Of a stretch of 64,000 bases of DNA, positions 1-11,818 are shown in pieces. The stretch comes from Alentia gelatinosa. Its lineage: Eukaryota > Annelida > Polychaeta > Phyllodocida > Polynoidae. The stretch covers positions 32,515,360-32,579,359 of the forward strand of contig OX465583.1 in the NCBI GenBank assembly GCA_950022655.1, written 5' to 3'. Below the pieces are notes generated by a model, which did no database searches, had not been told where the DNA came from, and saw only the letters and a list, made by a program, of their open reading frames with translations. A program made the position numbers and the translations under genes. Position 1 is the first letter of the stretch. The number at the start of each line of letters is the position of its first letter.

Positions 1-1305
1 TCCTGACAGCATCCCTCCTGACAGCATCCCTCCTGACGCCACCACCCGGGACAGCGCCTCTCCTGACAGCAACCCTCAGGATGGCACCTCTCCTGATTGC
101 ACCCCTCGTGACAGCATCCCTCCTGACGGCATCCCTCCTGACAGCATCCCTCTGGATGGCACCTCTGACGGCACCACTCCTGACGGCACTCCTCCTGATG
201 ACACTTTTCTTTATGGCACCTCTCCTGACGGCATCCCTCCTGACGGTATCCCTCCTGACGGTATCCCTCCTGACGGCATCCCTCCTGGCAGCATCCCTCC
301 TGACGGCACCACTCGGCACGGCGCCTCTCCTGACAGCATCCCTCCGGATGGCACCTCTCCTGACGGCACCCCTCCTGAAGGCACTCCTCCTGACGGCACT
401 TTTCTTTATGGCACCCCTCCAGATGGCACCCCTCCTGAAGGCACTCCTCCTGATGACGCTTTTCTTTATGGCACCCCTCCTGACGGCATCCCTCCTGACG
501 GTATCCCTCCTGACAGCATCCCTCCTGACAGCATCCCTCCTGACAGCATCCCTCCTGACGCCACCACCCGGGACAGCGCCTCTCCTGACAGCAACCCTCA
601 GGATGGCACCTCTCCTGATTGCACCCCTCGTGACAGCATCCCTCCTGACGGCATCCCTCCTGACAGCATCCCTCTGGATGGCACCTCTCCTGACGGCACC
701 ACTCCTGAAGGCACTCCTCCTGATGACACTTTTCTTTATGGCACCCCTCCTGACGGCATCCCTCCTGACGGTATCCCTCCTGACGGCATCCCTCCTGGCA
801 GCATCCCTCCTGACAGCATCCCTCCTGACGGCACCACTTGGCACGGCGCCTCTCCTGACAGCATCCCTCCGGATGGCACCTCTCCTGACAGCATCCCTCC
901 GGATGGCACCTCTCCTGACAGCACCCCTCCTGAAGGCACTCCTCCTGACGGCACTTTTCTTTATGGCACCCCTCCGGATGGCACCTCTCCTGACGGCACC
1001 TCTCCTGACGGCATCCCTCCGGATGGCACCTTTCCTGATGCCACCCCTCCTGAAGGCACTCCTCCTGATGATACTTTTCTTCATGGCACCCCTCCTGACG
1101 GCATCCCCCAGGATGACCCTCCTCGGGGTGGCGGTCCTCGGGGTGGCGGTCCTCGGGGTGGCCCTCCTCGGGGTCGCCCTCCTCCGGGTCGCCCTCCTCC
1201 GGGTCGCCCTCCTCCGGGTCGCCCTCCTCCGGGTCGCCCTCCTCCGGGTCGCCCTCCTCCGGGTCGCCCTCCTCCGGGTCGCCCTCCTCCGGGTCGCCCT
1301 CCTCG
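1..1305. repeat. 15-bp minisatellite (two arrays) in an LTR-element leader
   Basis: Bases 1-1112 are a tandem array of a 15-bp unit close to TCCTGACGGCATCCC. From about 1113 to 1305 a second 15-bp unit, close to CCTCCTCCGGGTCGC, takes over and is almost uniform. Because the period is a multiple of three, every frame without a stop in one unit stays open, which gives a spurious 420-aa + strand frame and several - strand PSGGM-type frames. The arrays lie between the primer-binding site at 1544-1562 and the left window edge, so they sit in the 5' leader or start of gag of a - strand LTR retrotransposon (inference). Confidence 0.85.
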
Positions 1306-1543
1306 ACCCTTGGTTTGTCTCGACCCTGGGCCAGCACTGGTAGCGTGACAGGCACACAGATCAGAGTTGAAACCATAAGAGAGTGTGACCTTGACCCCTT
1401 CAGAATTGATTCACTTGGGGTTACTGTAAGGCGCCTCCGGATGCCTCCTGACGCCACCGGAGCCTCCGGAAATTCGGAGGTCCCTCCAGAAACTCCCGGA
1501 GGTACCTCCGGACCTCTGGACCTCGTTGTGCACTGAGATGGGA

Positions 1544-1562
1544 AATCCCACCGCTGCCACCA
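1544..1562 (-). promoter_or_regulatory. Primer-binding site complementary to tRNA-Leu
   Basis: On the - strand the sequence begins TGGTGGCAGCGGTGGG, the complement of the 3' end of metazoan tRNA-Leu (…CCCACCGCTGCCA plus CCA). It sits one base from the LTR end at 1564, the position expected for minus-strand DNA priming in an LTR retrotransposon. Match length is about 19 bp. Confidence 0.75.
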
Positions 1563-1563
1563 A

Positions 1564-2035
1564 TGTAGTACACAACGAGGACACCAGTTTACTGCATAAC
1601 TGAGAATCTTTATTGACCACAAACAAGTAAGCCTCAGGCGGCATGAGCAACAGCTGCCTCCGGGGGTCGGTTCCGACCTCCTCGAACCCGGCGAGCCACA
1701 CGGGGCTCAAGGCAGGTCACTACGGTAACCTTTCTGCTATCACTCCGGGACCACTGGTAGTGGCGGGCGGTTGCCCTGTAGTCGCTGGAGGTGTTCCAAG
1801 CCCGGTCCCAAGCCAGACTGACTCCCGGAGGCACCCCCGGAGGTTTATATAGGAGGGCTCCAGGGACCCTCTGACGTCATTTCCGGGACCAGGACACCAC
1901 CTGGTGGGCTCTTGGGGCATTATAGAGCAAACCCTCCGGGTACCTCCGGGCACCTCCGGGTCCTCCGGGTCCTCCGGGTCCCTCCGGAGGTATCCTCCGG
2001 GAACCTCCGGTAACCATCCGGCAGTATTTACTACA
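1564..2035 (-). repeat. LTR (472 bp) with CRE, TATA and polyadenylation signal
   Basis: The ends form a 7-bp inverted repeat TGTAGTA…TACTACA. In - strand order it carries a palindromic CRE, TGACGTCA (1872-1879), a TATA box TATATAAA (1844-1851) and, about 230 bp further, an AATAAA signal (complement of TTTATT at 1609-1614). This is the U3-R-U5 order of an LTR. CCGGAGG-type short tandem repeats fill U3 (about 1925-2015). Target-site duplication cannot be checked because the partner LTR is outside the window. Confidence 0.7.
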
Positions 2036-2101
2036 ATATCGTTGTCATGCTTTTCGTTTAGATACATCTTTAAAATCAGTTTAAATGATGCTGTTTTCCA
2101 G

Positions 2102-2250
2102 GCTATCTTCTTTGCTGGGTTAGAGCCAAGTCTGCGACATGAGATGTGGCCCTTCCTACTGCACTACTACCCCTACTACTCCTCACATGAGCAACGTGAA
2201 CAGCTCCGCAACGACAAGTACATAGAGTATCAGAACATTCGCACCCGAAG
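2102..2250 (+). CDS. TBC1D16: TBC1D16 exon a (start of TBC domain)
   Basis: Acceptor TTTTCCAG before 2102, donor GTAATT at 2251. Encodes AIFFAGLEPSLRHEMWPFLL onward through IEYQNIRTR, the first helices of the TBC domain. Ends with two bases of an Arg codon completed by the next exon. Confidence 0.88.
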
Positions 2251-5200
2251 GTAATTTAGATTGATTCATCAAAGTTATAATCTATGATTTATGGTGTATC
2301 GAAAGTATATCCTATATTCCTATTCATGTACATACGATATCAGAACATTCTTACCTAGAAGTATGCCTATCAACAAAAGAATATTGAATTGTTTAACATA
2401 ACAACAGGCTGATGGAAGTTATTTCAAGTAGTGCATAGCAAGCTGCTGTTTTCAGAATTGTTATATTAACATAGTATACTCTACGTGTTTAATATGTACA
2501 GATTATTTACCCAAAATGAAGTATGCATTCTTTGCACAATTGATGAGTCTTATCTTAGTAGAACAACAACGCCATCTGATGAAGAATATTTATTCGTATC
2601 CAACGAGAAATCCGGAAGTATATTCGAATGGTATGAGAAATATATCTAATGAGCCCATTCCTTGTTTGAACAGAGAGTCAATGAGTCCTGACGAGTATCA
2701 ACAGTTCTGGAGGACGGTTCAGTCAACCGTGGAGAAGGACGTGGTTCGCACTGATCGCACGCACCCCTACTTCATGGGAGATGACAACCCCAACATTGAG
2801 ATTCTACAGTGAGTTACGCCAGAGGAACACTTTTTTTTAATTAGAATACCAATGAAAAAACTTGAATTTTTGTTTATTCAAACCCCATTCCGTAATTTTC
2901 AACAGCATTTAAATAATATGTCTTACCGGGACATCCATGTATTGTATATCTTTTGACATATTGAATTATCTAAAGCAAAACGACATAAAACAATGCATTG
3001 AAAGTGGCGATGTAACATAGCACACCCTATATAATAATATTGATTTACAGCTCTGTGTGTATTACGGGGTGTCTACTGGTCCCGATATACCTTCATATAA
3101 GGTGTTAAACCATAAAAAAAAATCAAACATATAATGACTTATCACTAAGCAGTCTCAACATGTCAATATGAGTACATGTATAATTAATTTCTGTCCAAAA
3201 TTCAAGTACTTTCTACCGGCATTAACCCACCTAGTTCCCAATATCTGTATACGCCTTAATCCTGTTTTTAAAGTCACAGAAATAGGACATGTTCGTCTGA
3301 AGTGGCAAGGTCTTTGTCATAGATATTTAAACAGTACAGAATATTTTGCCCCGTATCCTGGCTAGACACAGGTCTGTCATACTGTATGTCTCACCGTGGT
3401 CAATGTGTTGTAGGCATGTGTTGCTGAACTACGCGGTGGCCCACCCGCACTACGGCTACACGCAGGGCATGTCTGACCTGCTGGCACCTGTGCTCGTTGA
3501 GGTGCAGAATGAGGTGGATGCTTATTGGTGCTTTGAGGGGCTCATGGAGCGAACTATCTTTGTATCTTCTCCCAAAGACGTCGACATGGACCGACAACTG
3601 GTGTGTGGTTTACCTTATCATTTTGTTAGGAGTATCTAGAATTAGGTAACCTAGCCGTGTACGAATTGTATTCTGTGACAAGCTGTATATTGGCAACTTA
3701 TTAAAGGCATATCGGACAATTTACCTTGAAAAGTAAACCATGTCAATTTCGTGAAAATTGAATATTATGATCTCCAAGTGTTGTAGAACACATAGCTAAT
3801 TTCAAAACTGGGTTACCATGCTAGTTTTTGATTTAGAGATATTGCAATGTCAACCTCGATTGGTTGACAGAGCCGTCTGTCCACAAAACCATCGTTTGTT
3901 GTATATATTATCCATCAAACCTAGGAATTGCTGTATTTACGAGTATATCACTAGGGACTATCTGTTTTGCTCTATAGCAAAAGGGACCTTTTCCCCGTGG
4001 ACCATGGCTTTGAGACCATCTACCATAGTATTGATTTCCGTATACCATGGTTATGGTATCTGGCAATTTTTAAACAATATGTATTGGTTTTCAGAGTCCA
4101 CATACCTTCTCAATGGGTACTTTGTATACCATGGATAAAAAATGTTTATTTTATATTTCGGTCAAAGGAACTGGATTTATTTGATAATTGCCCACATTTG
4201 AAAATCACAAGGTGACGCCACTGTGTAATGAAAGTTATGCCTTTAAAGAATTGCAGTGTCTATATATCTCTTTGTTTTTCATTGGAAAATTGTGATATAA
4301 TGTTATATATAATGTACTAATGTTCTTCTGATCTCTGTTTCTACAAATGAACAAATTATCTTTTTATCCTACAGCTATATCTACGAGAACTTCTGAGAAT
4401 AATGCAACCCAGATTCTACAAACATCTCCAAAAAGTCCAGGATGGAATGGAGCTATTGTTTTGTCACAGGTATGAACTGTCCTATTATTCGATAATGATT
4501 AATCTATAGCTGTGTGAAGGAGAGTGTTGATCCAATGGTTCACATTGGGTATTGAGAGGTGTGGCTCCTTCTGTGTATTCCCATTTATACTGCGGGGAGA
4601 CTGTTGGTTGTGTCCTTTTTTCGATTTTGTGAACTCCTCAAGCTATAGTTTGGTGTACCTGGCGCTAACTTTATCCTAGATGAGATCTTTGGATTATTAC
4701 TAGAGTTGGTCTAAAGATAGGTATCATCCCCATCATTTCTGGTATCTAGTCATTGTGGAGTCGTTTATTTGTAGAGAAATGTACAATATGTTTTGAACAA
4801 AATTTTTCCGAGAAAATGTCAACTGGTGGGTGTCATTTTATTTCTAAATTTGGAGACCGAAATTTTGACGTGGATTTGGTGCTCTCTCTCATCCATGCCT
4901 ACTGTCCGTGGTATTCATTTCCCTTTGGGAGTGTGTTCTTAGACGATGAATCCCTCTTTTTTTTAATTTAATGATTAAAGGGCACCCACTAGTGCACAAT
5001 ATATTACCAGCGATGCGAGTTTTCCCGACAAAAGACAGAATTCCGACATTCTATATACACCGGCAACACAAGAATATATATCGATTCGTAGCTATTCTCT
5101 TCCAAAATAATGTTATAAATGATTTCTTTAATGAGTGTTTTAAATTTCCGATCTTTTTCCTCAGTCCCACCTTTCATCCCTGTATTACGAAACTTATGTG

Positions 5201-6241
5201 ATATTGATAATCATACTTGCTTCCCAGGTGGATCTTGCTGTGCTTTAAGCGTGAGTTCCCAGAAGAGGATGCTCTACGCATGTGGGAGGCGTGCTGGGCG
5301 CACTACCAGACGGACTACTTCCATCTCTTCCTGTGTGTGGCTATTATCGGCGTATACGGCGAGGACGTAGTACAGCAGGACTTGCCGGCCGACGAGATGC
5401 TGCTCCACTTCTCCTCACTCTCCATGCACATGTCTGGTGAAGTCGTCCTCAGAAAGGTTAGCAACCACGCTGTTTGTATCATTTATTGTTTTCCAACATG
5501 AGACTCTTGGAGATCGCATGTTGGCACAAAGGTACTAGATATATCTAAGATGATAGATTTAAAGGATTTGAGTACAGATGTACTACAAAAAACACCTATC
5601 CTAGGTACCTTTATATACATTCGATTTATGTGTGTTAGGTTGGTTAACAAAAGACTAAGTGGTCAGTTGTTAACTTATATTTATATGTTTTACCTATCAA
5701 TAAAAATAAAAACCTATAACGCGGACCTCGACATTACTGTTATATAGCTCTAGGTTGCAATGGCATGATTCCCTCTCAACCAACCCCAACCCTGGAATAC
5801 GATTAAAACTCTATATTTTAAGTGTTGTATGCGCTAAATGTTGCTGTAAAATTTGAGTACGAATCAATTTCAGGCCAATTCTCGAGAACTGTATAACAGG
5901 ACTGTCCCATCTAAACCCAAGTATTTGTACATGTATATACTTTAGCCTTGTCTTTTCTTCTATTTTTGAGGGATTTTTTTAATGTTTTTTAAAGAAATCT
6001 ATTTTATATCATTTTTGTGTATTTTATGCTGGGTTTAAACCTGTCCGTTTGGGTTTGTATTTTACAGGCTCGGGCCATCCTGCACCAGTTCCGCACGCGG
6101 CGGAAAATCCCTTGCACATTGGAGGGTCTGTGTATGCTGTGTGAGCCCGGCATGTGGGACAGCGGGCACGTGCCGGCCATCATCTGTGTAGGCAACCACG
6201 GCGACGACCTCTGCCCTCACGACGGCCAACAGAAGGAGTGA
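2102..6241 (+). CDS. TBC1D16: TBC1 domain family member 16 (Rab GTPase-activating protein), C-terminal six exons
   Basis: Joined exons 2102-2250, 2674-2808, 3414-3600, 4375-4469, 5228-5456 and 6068-6241 give 969 in-frame nt (322 aa plus TGA), all with AG acceptors and GT donors. The protein is the TBC domain. The catalytic arginine motif is in exon 2 (V-x-x-D-x-x-R, as VEKDVVR), the glutamine finger in exon 3 (GYTQGMSD), and WILLCFKREFP and HYQTDYFHLF in exon 5 are typical of the TBC1D15/16/17 group. Family knowledge: TBC1D16 accelerates GTP hydrolysis by Rab4A and acts on endosomal receptor recycling. The C-terminal tail is shorter than in vertebrates, with a CDS end rich in Cys/His/Asp. N-terminal exons lie upstream of the window. 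TBC1D15/17 are less likely given the C-terminal GMWDSG segment. Confidence 0.9.
2674..2808 (+). CDS. TBC1D16: TBC1D16 exon b (arginine finger)
   Basis: Acceptor TTGAACAG, donor GTGAGT at 2809. Encodes ESMSPDEYQQFWRTVQSTVE followed by KDVVRTDR, holding the catalytic Arg motif, then MGDDNPNIEIL. Phase 2 at the 3' end. Confidence 0.88.
3414..3600 (+). CDS. TBC1D16: TBC1D16 exon c (glutamine finger)
   Basis: Acceptor TGTTGTAG, donor GTGTGT at 3601. Encodes HVLLNYAVAHPHYGYTQGMS and continues through WCFEGLMERTIFVSSPKDVD. YTQ supplies the catalytic glutamine typical of TBC domains. Ends in phase 0. Confidence 0.9.
3880..4140 (+). repeat. Dispersed repeat 'CCATCGTTTGTTG / TATACCATGG', copy 1
   Basis: Begins near ACCATCGTTTGTTGTAT and ends near TATACCATGGATAA. 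Shares GCTCTATAGCAAAAGGGAC and repeated GTATACCATGG-type motifs with three other copies in this window (26951-27160 inverted, 41168-41440, 48675-48955). Lies in the TBC1D16 intron before exon d. Non-autonomous, unclassified. Confidence 0.7.
4375..4469 (+). CDS. TBC1D16: TBC1D16 exon d
   Basis: Too short for an open-frame scan, found by homology and phase. Acceptor TTATCCTACAG, donor GTATGA at 4470. Translates LYLRELLRIMQPRFYKHLQK and VQDGMELLFCHR, joining exon c (phase 0) to exon e (phase 2) without breaking frame. Confidence 0.88.
5228..5456 (+). CDS. TBC1D16: TBC1D16 exon e
   Basis: Acceptor TTGCTTCCCAG, donor GTTAGC at 5457. Encodes WILLCFKREFPEEDALRMWE, ACWAHYQTDYFHLFLCVAII and the helical end of the TBC domain, finishing SMHMSGEVVLRK. 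Phase 0 at its end. Confidence 0.92.
6068..6241 (+). CDS. TBC1D16: TBC1D16 terminal exon and stop
   Basis: Acceptor GTATTTTACAG. Encodes ARAILHQFRTRRKIPCTLEG, LCMLCEPGMWDSGHVPAI and a short polar tail ending QQKE before TGA at 6239-6241. No convincing poly(A) signal was assigned; an AATAAA occurs near 7031. Confidence 0.88.
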   Translation, partial: ARAILHQFRTRRKIPCTLEGLCMLCEPGMWDSGHVPAIICVGNHGDDLCPHDGQQKE

Positions 6242-9200
6242 TCACAAGTCTCCTTTTTTAGTTCAAGGAAAATTTTCCATCCTGGCCGCAGGTAACATTA
6301 TTTGTTTTCGGATTTAGCATTATTAGGTATTTATCCGATATTGATCTCAGTGATTTTTGTCTGGTATCAATTGAAATATAGCAAGCATCTTGGATGCACA
6401 CACTGACTCGATTGGAAGTTTATCTCAGAAGTTATGCTTCTAAAGGTACAGGTTAAGATAGCACAGGGGATTATAGAAGGAAAATGTGTCTTCGTAGTAG
6501 CCTTCCGATGAGCTACAACTTACAAGGGAAGGGCATCCTCAGATAGTCTTCTACTGGGATATTAATTAAGAGTGATAAACAAAAATGTCAACAAGTACTA
6601 CAAAGAATTTAAGCAGGTAACTCCAACTCAATCATAGAAGGGTCTTTCCAAAGGTCTTCAGTCCATTTCTAATTGTGTTATGTGTTGATTTTGTGTAGAG
6701 AGAATCTAGATGTACTTACAGATTTATTTTTCACATTCGTATATGCATTTGTCTGTAACGTGACCGAATGAAGGCTTTTGTTACTCTTAGACCGAAGAAT
6801 ATACAAAAGGATCACGGATTTCTGTTAGTCTTATAAACATATGTTCACGTTGTATTTTAAGAAACACATATCTAAGAAAAGTTAGGTTACATTTATGATT
6901 GACACGACCTTTGATAACAATATGGAAGAATCAATTGATTTTGAATTACGTGTGTTATTTGAATTCCCAATTCAAAATTAAAACTTGAGTATATGGGAAT
7001 ATAGTATGGGGCTTGTATTGGCCTCATGCAAATAAATGGTCTAGTGGTTTAAAGGTAGCGAAGGCACGGTACATAGATATCTAGTGGTCTACTAATATTT
7101 TCATGGAGAATATGGGAAATGAAATCAGAAAGTGACCAATTATTTAGATTTTAGTGAGTATACGGTAACGACCTACTGTAATGTTGAATGGAGTCACCAG
7201 TGCTCCTGCATCATGGGTTTACTATGAAAGGACAAAAGAGAAGAGCGGTATATATTCTACGTTTGTGCCAATAGCAGTTTGTCTGTAATTAGAAAATCAT
7301 TCCTGTATTATAACCCTGGCTTGTTCCGATGGTCGGCTTGCTGTATGAACCCCACAGAACACAATTCTATCATATTATTTTGCTACAAGGTATTTTCCCC
7401 CGAGTTTTAGCCCCATATCGTATACTTTCAAGGCAAACGTCCCCCCATATCCCGGTTTACTTGAGTGTATCTTACAACGTTGCAGCATTATCTAGAAGAC
7501 TTGGTGCAAGTCGGCAGCACAGAGTAACTTCTGTTTCAGAAGTATGTATATTATAGTCTTCACAGGGTTGCCACAGGCCAAGGAAAATTCCACGTAGAAC
7601 AAAGCATGAAATATTTGAGAGAATCTCATAATAGGATTCATCAGGGAAATTAGATATTTTGGAAAAACAAGTCCAGATACGTAGTAATTTGTTGGGGAGA
7701 GATGTATGCTAATAGGGTGAAAGTTTAGTTTACCATGATACTTATAAAAAATTACACGGGTCTTTTGGGAAACTGAGGAAGTCGGATTTATTATGCATCC
7801 TTAATTCACAGGTATTTCTGCAAATTTTCCTTCATCAAGTAGTTAAATATTGAGGGAAAAGCTGGAGATTTTGGAAGTCTCCTGTCTGTGGTAACTCTGC
7901 TTTTACATGACACTTCATCGTTCGGAGCAAGGTGCTTAGTAGTATTTATTTGAACGTTGGCAAAAGTTTGCGGATGTAGAGCCAGATAGGATAGCCCTAG
8001 CTCGTCCTACTTTAAAATGTGTGCAATATTATATTTTAGTGATGCAATTGTGATATAAAGCGGGTGTACTGGATAGAATTGATAATCGGAAGTTTTAAAT
8101 AGTATTGTGTTATAGCAATTAGAAAAGGGCTGGTAATTTAAGGTAGTTGATTTATTTTATGTGATTTTCAATTCTCACAATCAAAGATCACTTTGTATGA
8201 ATTCTAAAAAACAAAAACCGGATACATCTCTCATATGAAAGGCATAGATTACCTTCAAACGCGTAAAAATCACATCTCACAAGAGAAGACTACTATCGAT
8301 TCAGTCTCTTTTTCTGATGGAACGAAGTAACAATGCATGTCAAGTCCAGAAAATATAGGTATAAATATTTTAAGTGGAAATAGCAAAACCATCAGGTTGA
8401 TCTCTTAAAGTAGTGATAAGCTTTTATTAGAATCAACGTTTCGTCCATTATATGGACGTTATAAAGGCTATAAGTAGTTCTTTGGTTTCAGAAAAATTAA
8501 AAACGTGTTTAAATGGAGGTACATCGTCTTGACATACACTGACTGCTCCTTAAGATCAGACATTTGGATTTGGGTTTTGTTTTTTTGACGATTTTCTTTT
8601 CATTGTCAACAGCGCATTTGATCAATACAAAATATACGTATTCCATACCAAGCATGCTATAGACCCATGCATGGATGTTTGATTGTTCGAGAGGTTAACA
8701 GATCCATGTACACATTGTGGTATAAGTTTAAAATGTGCAGTCATTGTATTTTTATGCCCATACTATGAAGGTGAACACTCCTGTATTTCTTTTAGACTGG
8801 GTCCAGGATGGTAGATTACGTGTATCTCTTGCTCGAATACCATGAAATTGATGGAAGTTTCGTTTTCTCATTAGCTGCCTAATGTATGATAGAAAAGAGC
8901 TGGCATGGCAAAATATAGCTCTTGGAACTTGATCCTATTTTATCTGCATAAGACATGGATAAAGTGCTCATTATATAGAAAATACTATATATAACTCTTC
9001 ACAAAAGTTATATGGTATATTCCTTGCATCACCTTCTATATTCGTACACATCTTTAACCCAGAATAATACTAAATTACCATAAAATAAACAACTTGAGTA
9101 CAGTATATTCCACAGAGGAACAGACAAGATGAACATACTTATATAAAAAAATCTGTACGGTAAACCAACTAGATACTAAAAGATCTCAAGTGCATAAGAA

Positions 9201-11818
9201 AACTGAAGTTGGTAAAACAAACGGGTATATTGCGCGAACACTGACTCTATACAGCAAGTATCATACTCCTAGTGGAACCAGCTCTTAGATAAAACAATGG
9301 TGTATATTAGTAAAAGGCAAGTAGGTTTTAGCTCACCCAAGTGTCTACTCTCTAGATTCCATGTATCTATTGACGGCAGCCTTTCCGTGAGTTTTGACAA
9401 GGTTTGTTATGTGAACACCGAGGCTCGCTCTCAAACATTTACGCAGACATTTAATATTATCCAAGAAAAGGGATGTTGTTGAAGAAAGTCCTGTGTGATT
9501 TTCACCAATCTTTCAATGTTTCACCTGCCTTCCTCGTAACTCAATCTGATGTGAACATGGTGTGTAGAATAGGAATTTGACCTCTGGAATTTCCATGTTA
9601 TAAACAGCGGTACCCTTCTATGACAATATACATTTGTTAGAATGTATGAAGAGAAGAATATAATTATACCAGCATCCCAATAGTGTAGTTACAGGATGAT
9701 ATATGTATCAATGTTCAGCTCAACTTTTAGAGTTAAAATGTGATATTGACTAGTATTCCGTGGTGTCAGATATCTAACATCTGCAATGCCGCTTATTTTA
9801 TTATCTTACTCTGATAAAGTTTATTCATGACACTTTTCATTATATGTGAGTTTAGATATATTTAGCTAAACCTATATATATTAGGTCAGTGATTTTAAAT
9901 GCTCTTTCAACAATCTTCATGGTATGATATCTGCGGGTCTGGTGATTGGAACTAAAGCCGTGACTTTGCAGTTTCGTTCTGTTTTTATCTTTGTTCTAAA
10001 TACTGACTAATGTGTGTGTATTCAGCTTGTCTACAATCTAAACTGTCTTACACTCGTCACCATCTTAAGACTTTACATGTAGCCTATTCTTCTTGCTTCT
10101 TGTTGCCGTAGGCTAAAACTGCAGTGGTTAGTTATTTAAGATATCTGTGCCTGTATAAAAGGCAGCCGAAACATCTGCGCATTGGGTAAAACAAATTGTG
10201 TGAGTGTTTATGCATTGTAGTCGTTGGTTGTAGAACTAAGATTTAATGATGCCTATTTATTGTTCAATGTAATATTGAAATGGTGAGTATCTACTCCAGT
10301 GAGTAACAGAATTAGAAGACAAAATATTCTTGCATTGTGGGGCAGATGTCCCATTGTTTTATCATAGACAACTTGTTAATATTTACATTAAAGATGTAGA
10401 ATGCACACATGATGACCTCAAATGTTTATATTAAAACCTTTTCTCAAATTCTAAATGCCAAAATTGAGGGAAAGGTCGCGATCTTCCATGCACATTAGTA
10501 TCATGTCTACATCTCGTTTTATGATAGAGTAATAATTAAATAACCTCTAATCTAGCTTCTTTGTATACGCGGTTTCAATTTACAATTGACACAAAATAAT
10601 TAAAACCGCTAAGTTCCGGTATTCCAATATTTGTGCAAATGTTTGGAGGACTAGATGCTGCTAGATGATACACATCGTCTATTTCCCTAAGGCAATAGGG
10701 CATAGCGTATTCCTGTAATGTGAACAAGAAAGTCATCCGTGATTGGAGTCTTTTAGGGCCTGTCTGAGAGAGATACATGACCGGGTATCACTCTCCTTTC
10801 TGGTGTTTGGTCTCTGCTAAAAGTACAGCAAAGCATTTCAGTACGATGTTACACCCTTGTGCACTATGAGTTATGATCGCAAAGAGAAAAGTTAATTCGT
10901 GGTATAACGCATTATACTTACAGCCCTTTTCACTGTTATGCCGCTGTTAAGAAGTTGACACGTGGCCAGGCGAGTGGACGATAGATTCGCGCATGCGTGT
11001 CTGCGTCATTGCTGGATGTGATATCTATCTACACAAGTAGTTGTACCCCTTCATGCTTTGTAGGCTTGTCTCGTATGCAAAATGCATTTTGTTGTTTATC
11101 CCCTTATTGTGCCAGTCTGAATTTTCATGAGATTACCTCGTTGAAAATTACGTGTTCTAGTCATGGGCGTCTGTATGTCGTCACTGTATATAATATTACA
11201 TTCCTGGTGAGACGTATGTGTTGTGCTGTACATGTCTCCTACTCTACCGGTATACATGATAACAAAAATTACATCCAGTCAAAGATAAAGAGTTCACATG
11301 ACGATCAGTAACGAACTTAATTATCTCTATCACTTTAGTAGATATTTTGATTACTTTTTTCGCAGGTAACAGGGGAATCGTAGACGTGAGACTATTTGAT
11401 TCTTGTCTCCGAGAGGTTTTGTTCAAACTAGGGATGTTTCGTTGTCAGCAAGACTTCCCGGTGTGATTTTCACATGGCTTTAGCCTCGCTATTTCAATAA
11501 ACTTACTGCACGTCTGTGTGTGGTTCTTGCCATGAAGGGGTTCTTTTACTTAGGTTTCCACAATTACCGTGGATATGTGCAATACGTTCATAAAAAAATG
11601 TATAGTTCTAGAAACTAACTTAACTCTGTATATTGTGAATGACGAAGCCTATCTAAAATACAATGAATACAAAAGTCAAATTAAATCATGTAAACAACGA
11701 TCTAAAGTTGTGTTAGTTTTTGTTTTATTTCCCTTTTATAACTCACAGGACTTTTACCTTTGTGTTACTTGGGAGGAACTTTAGAGATTTTGGCTTATCC
11801 TGTGGTGAACTAAACAGG
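6242..11818. other. AT-rich intergenic spacer with 3'UTR of TBC1D16
   Basis: No frame longer than about 104 codons, no recognised domain, no long direct or inverted repeat. The first part must hold the TBC1D16 3'UTR. Small items only: a 17-bp palindrome around 8442-8458 and a GCGCATGCG (NRF1-like) word near 10990 in an otherwise AT-rich stretch. Nothing else is supported. Confidence 0.6.

Larger units (their letters stand above)
1..2035 (-). mobile_element. Gypsy-like LTR retrotransposon, 5' end only (runs off left edge)
   Basis: Read on the - strand this is an LTR (2035 to 1564), one spacer base, a primer-binding site complementary to a tRNA-Leu 3' end (1562 to 1544), then leader sequence dominated by minisatellite. 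No gag, protease, reverse transcriptase or integrase motif is visible, because the coding part would lie left of the window. The tRNA-Leu primer and LTR style suit Gypsy/Metaviridae-like elements, but that assignment is inferred without pol. The LTR ends 66 bp before the splice acceptor of the first visible TBC1D16 exon. Confidence 0.65.

Noticed and set aside
1..1305. CRISPR-like array
   Set aside because: Units are contiguous with no unique spacers, and the genome is eukaryotic.
81..1343. 420-codon + strand open frame (APLLTASLLT repeats)
   Set aside because: Pure translation of a 15-bp minisatellite. The frame is open on both strands because the period is a multiple of three, and the region belongs to a - strand retroelement leader.
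10575..11426. Cluster of frames up to 104 codons near a GCGCATGCG word, possibly a small gene
   Set aside because: No homology recognised, poor start contexts and no splice pattern; left as spacer.
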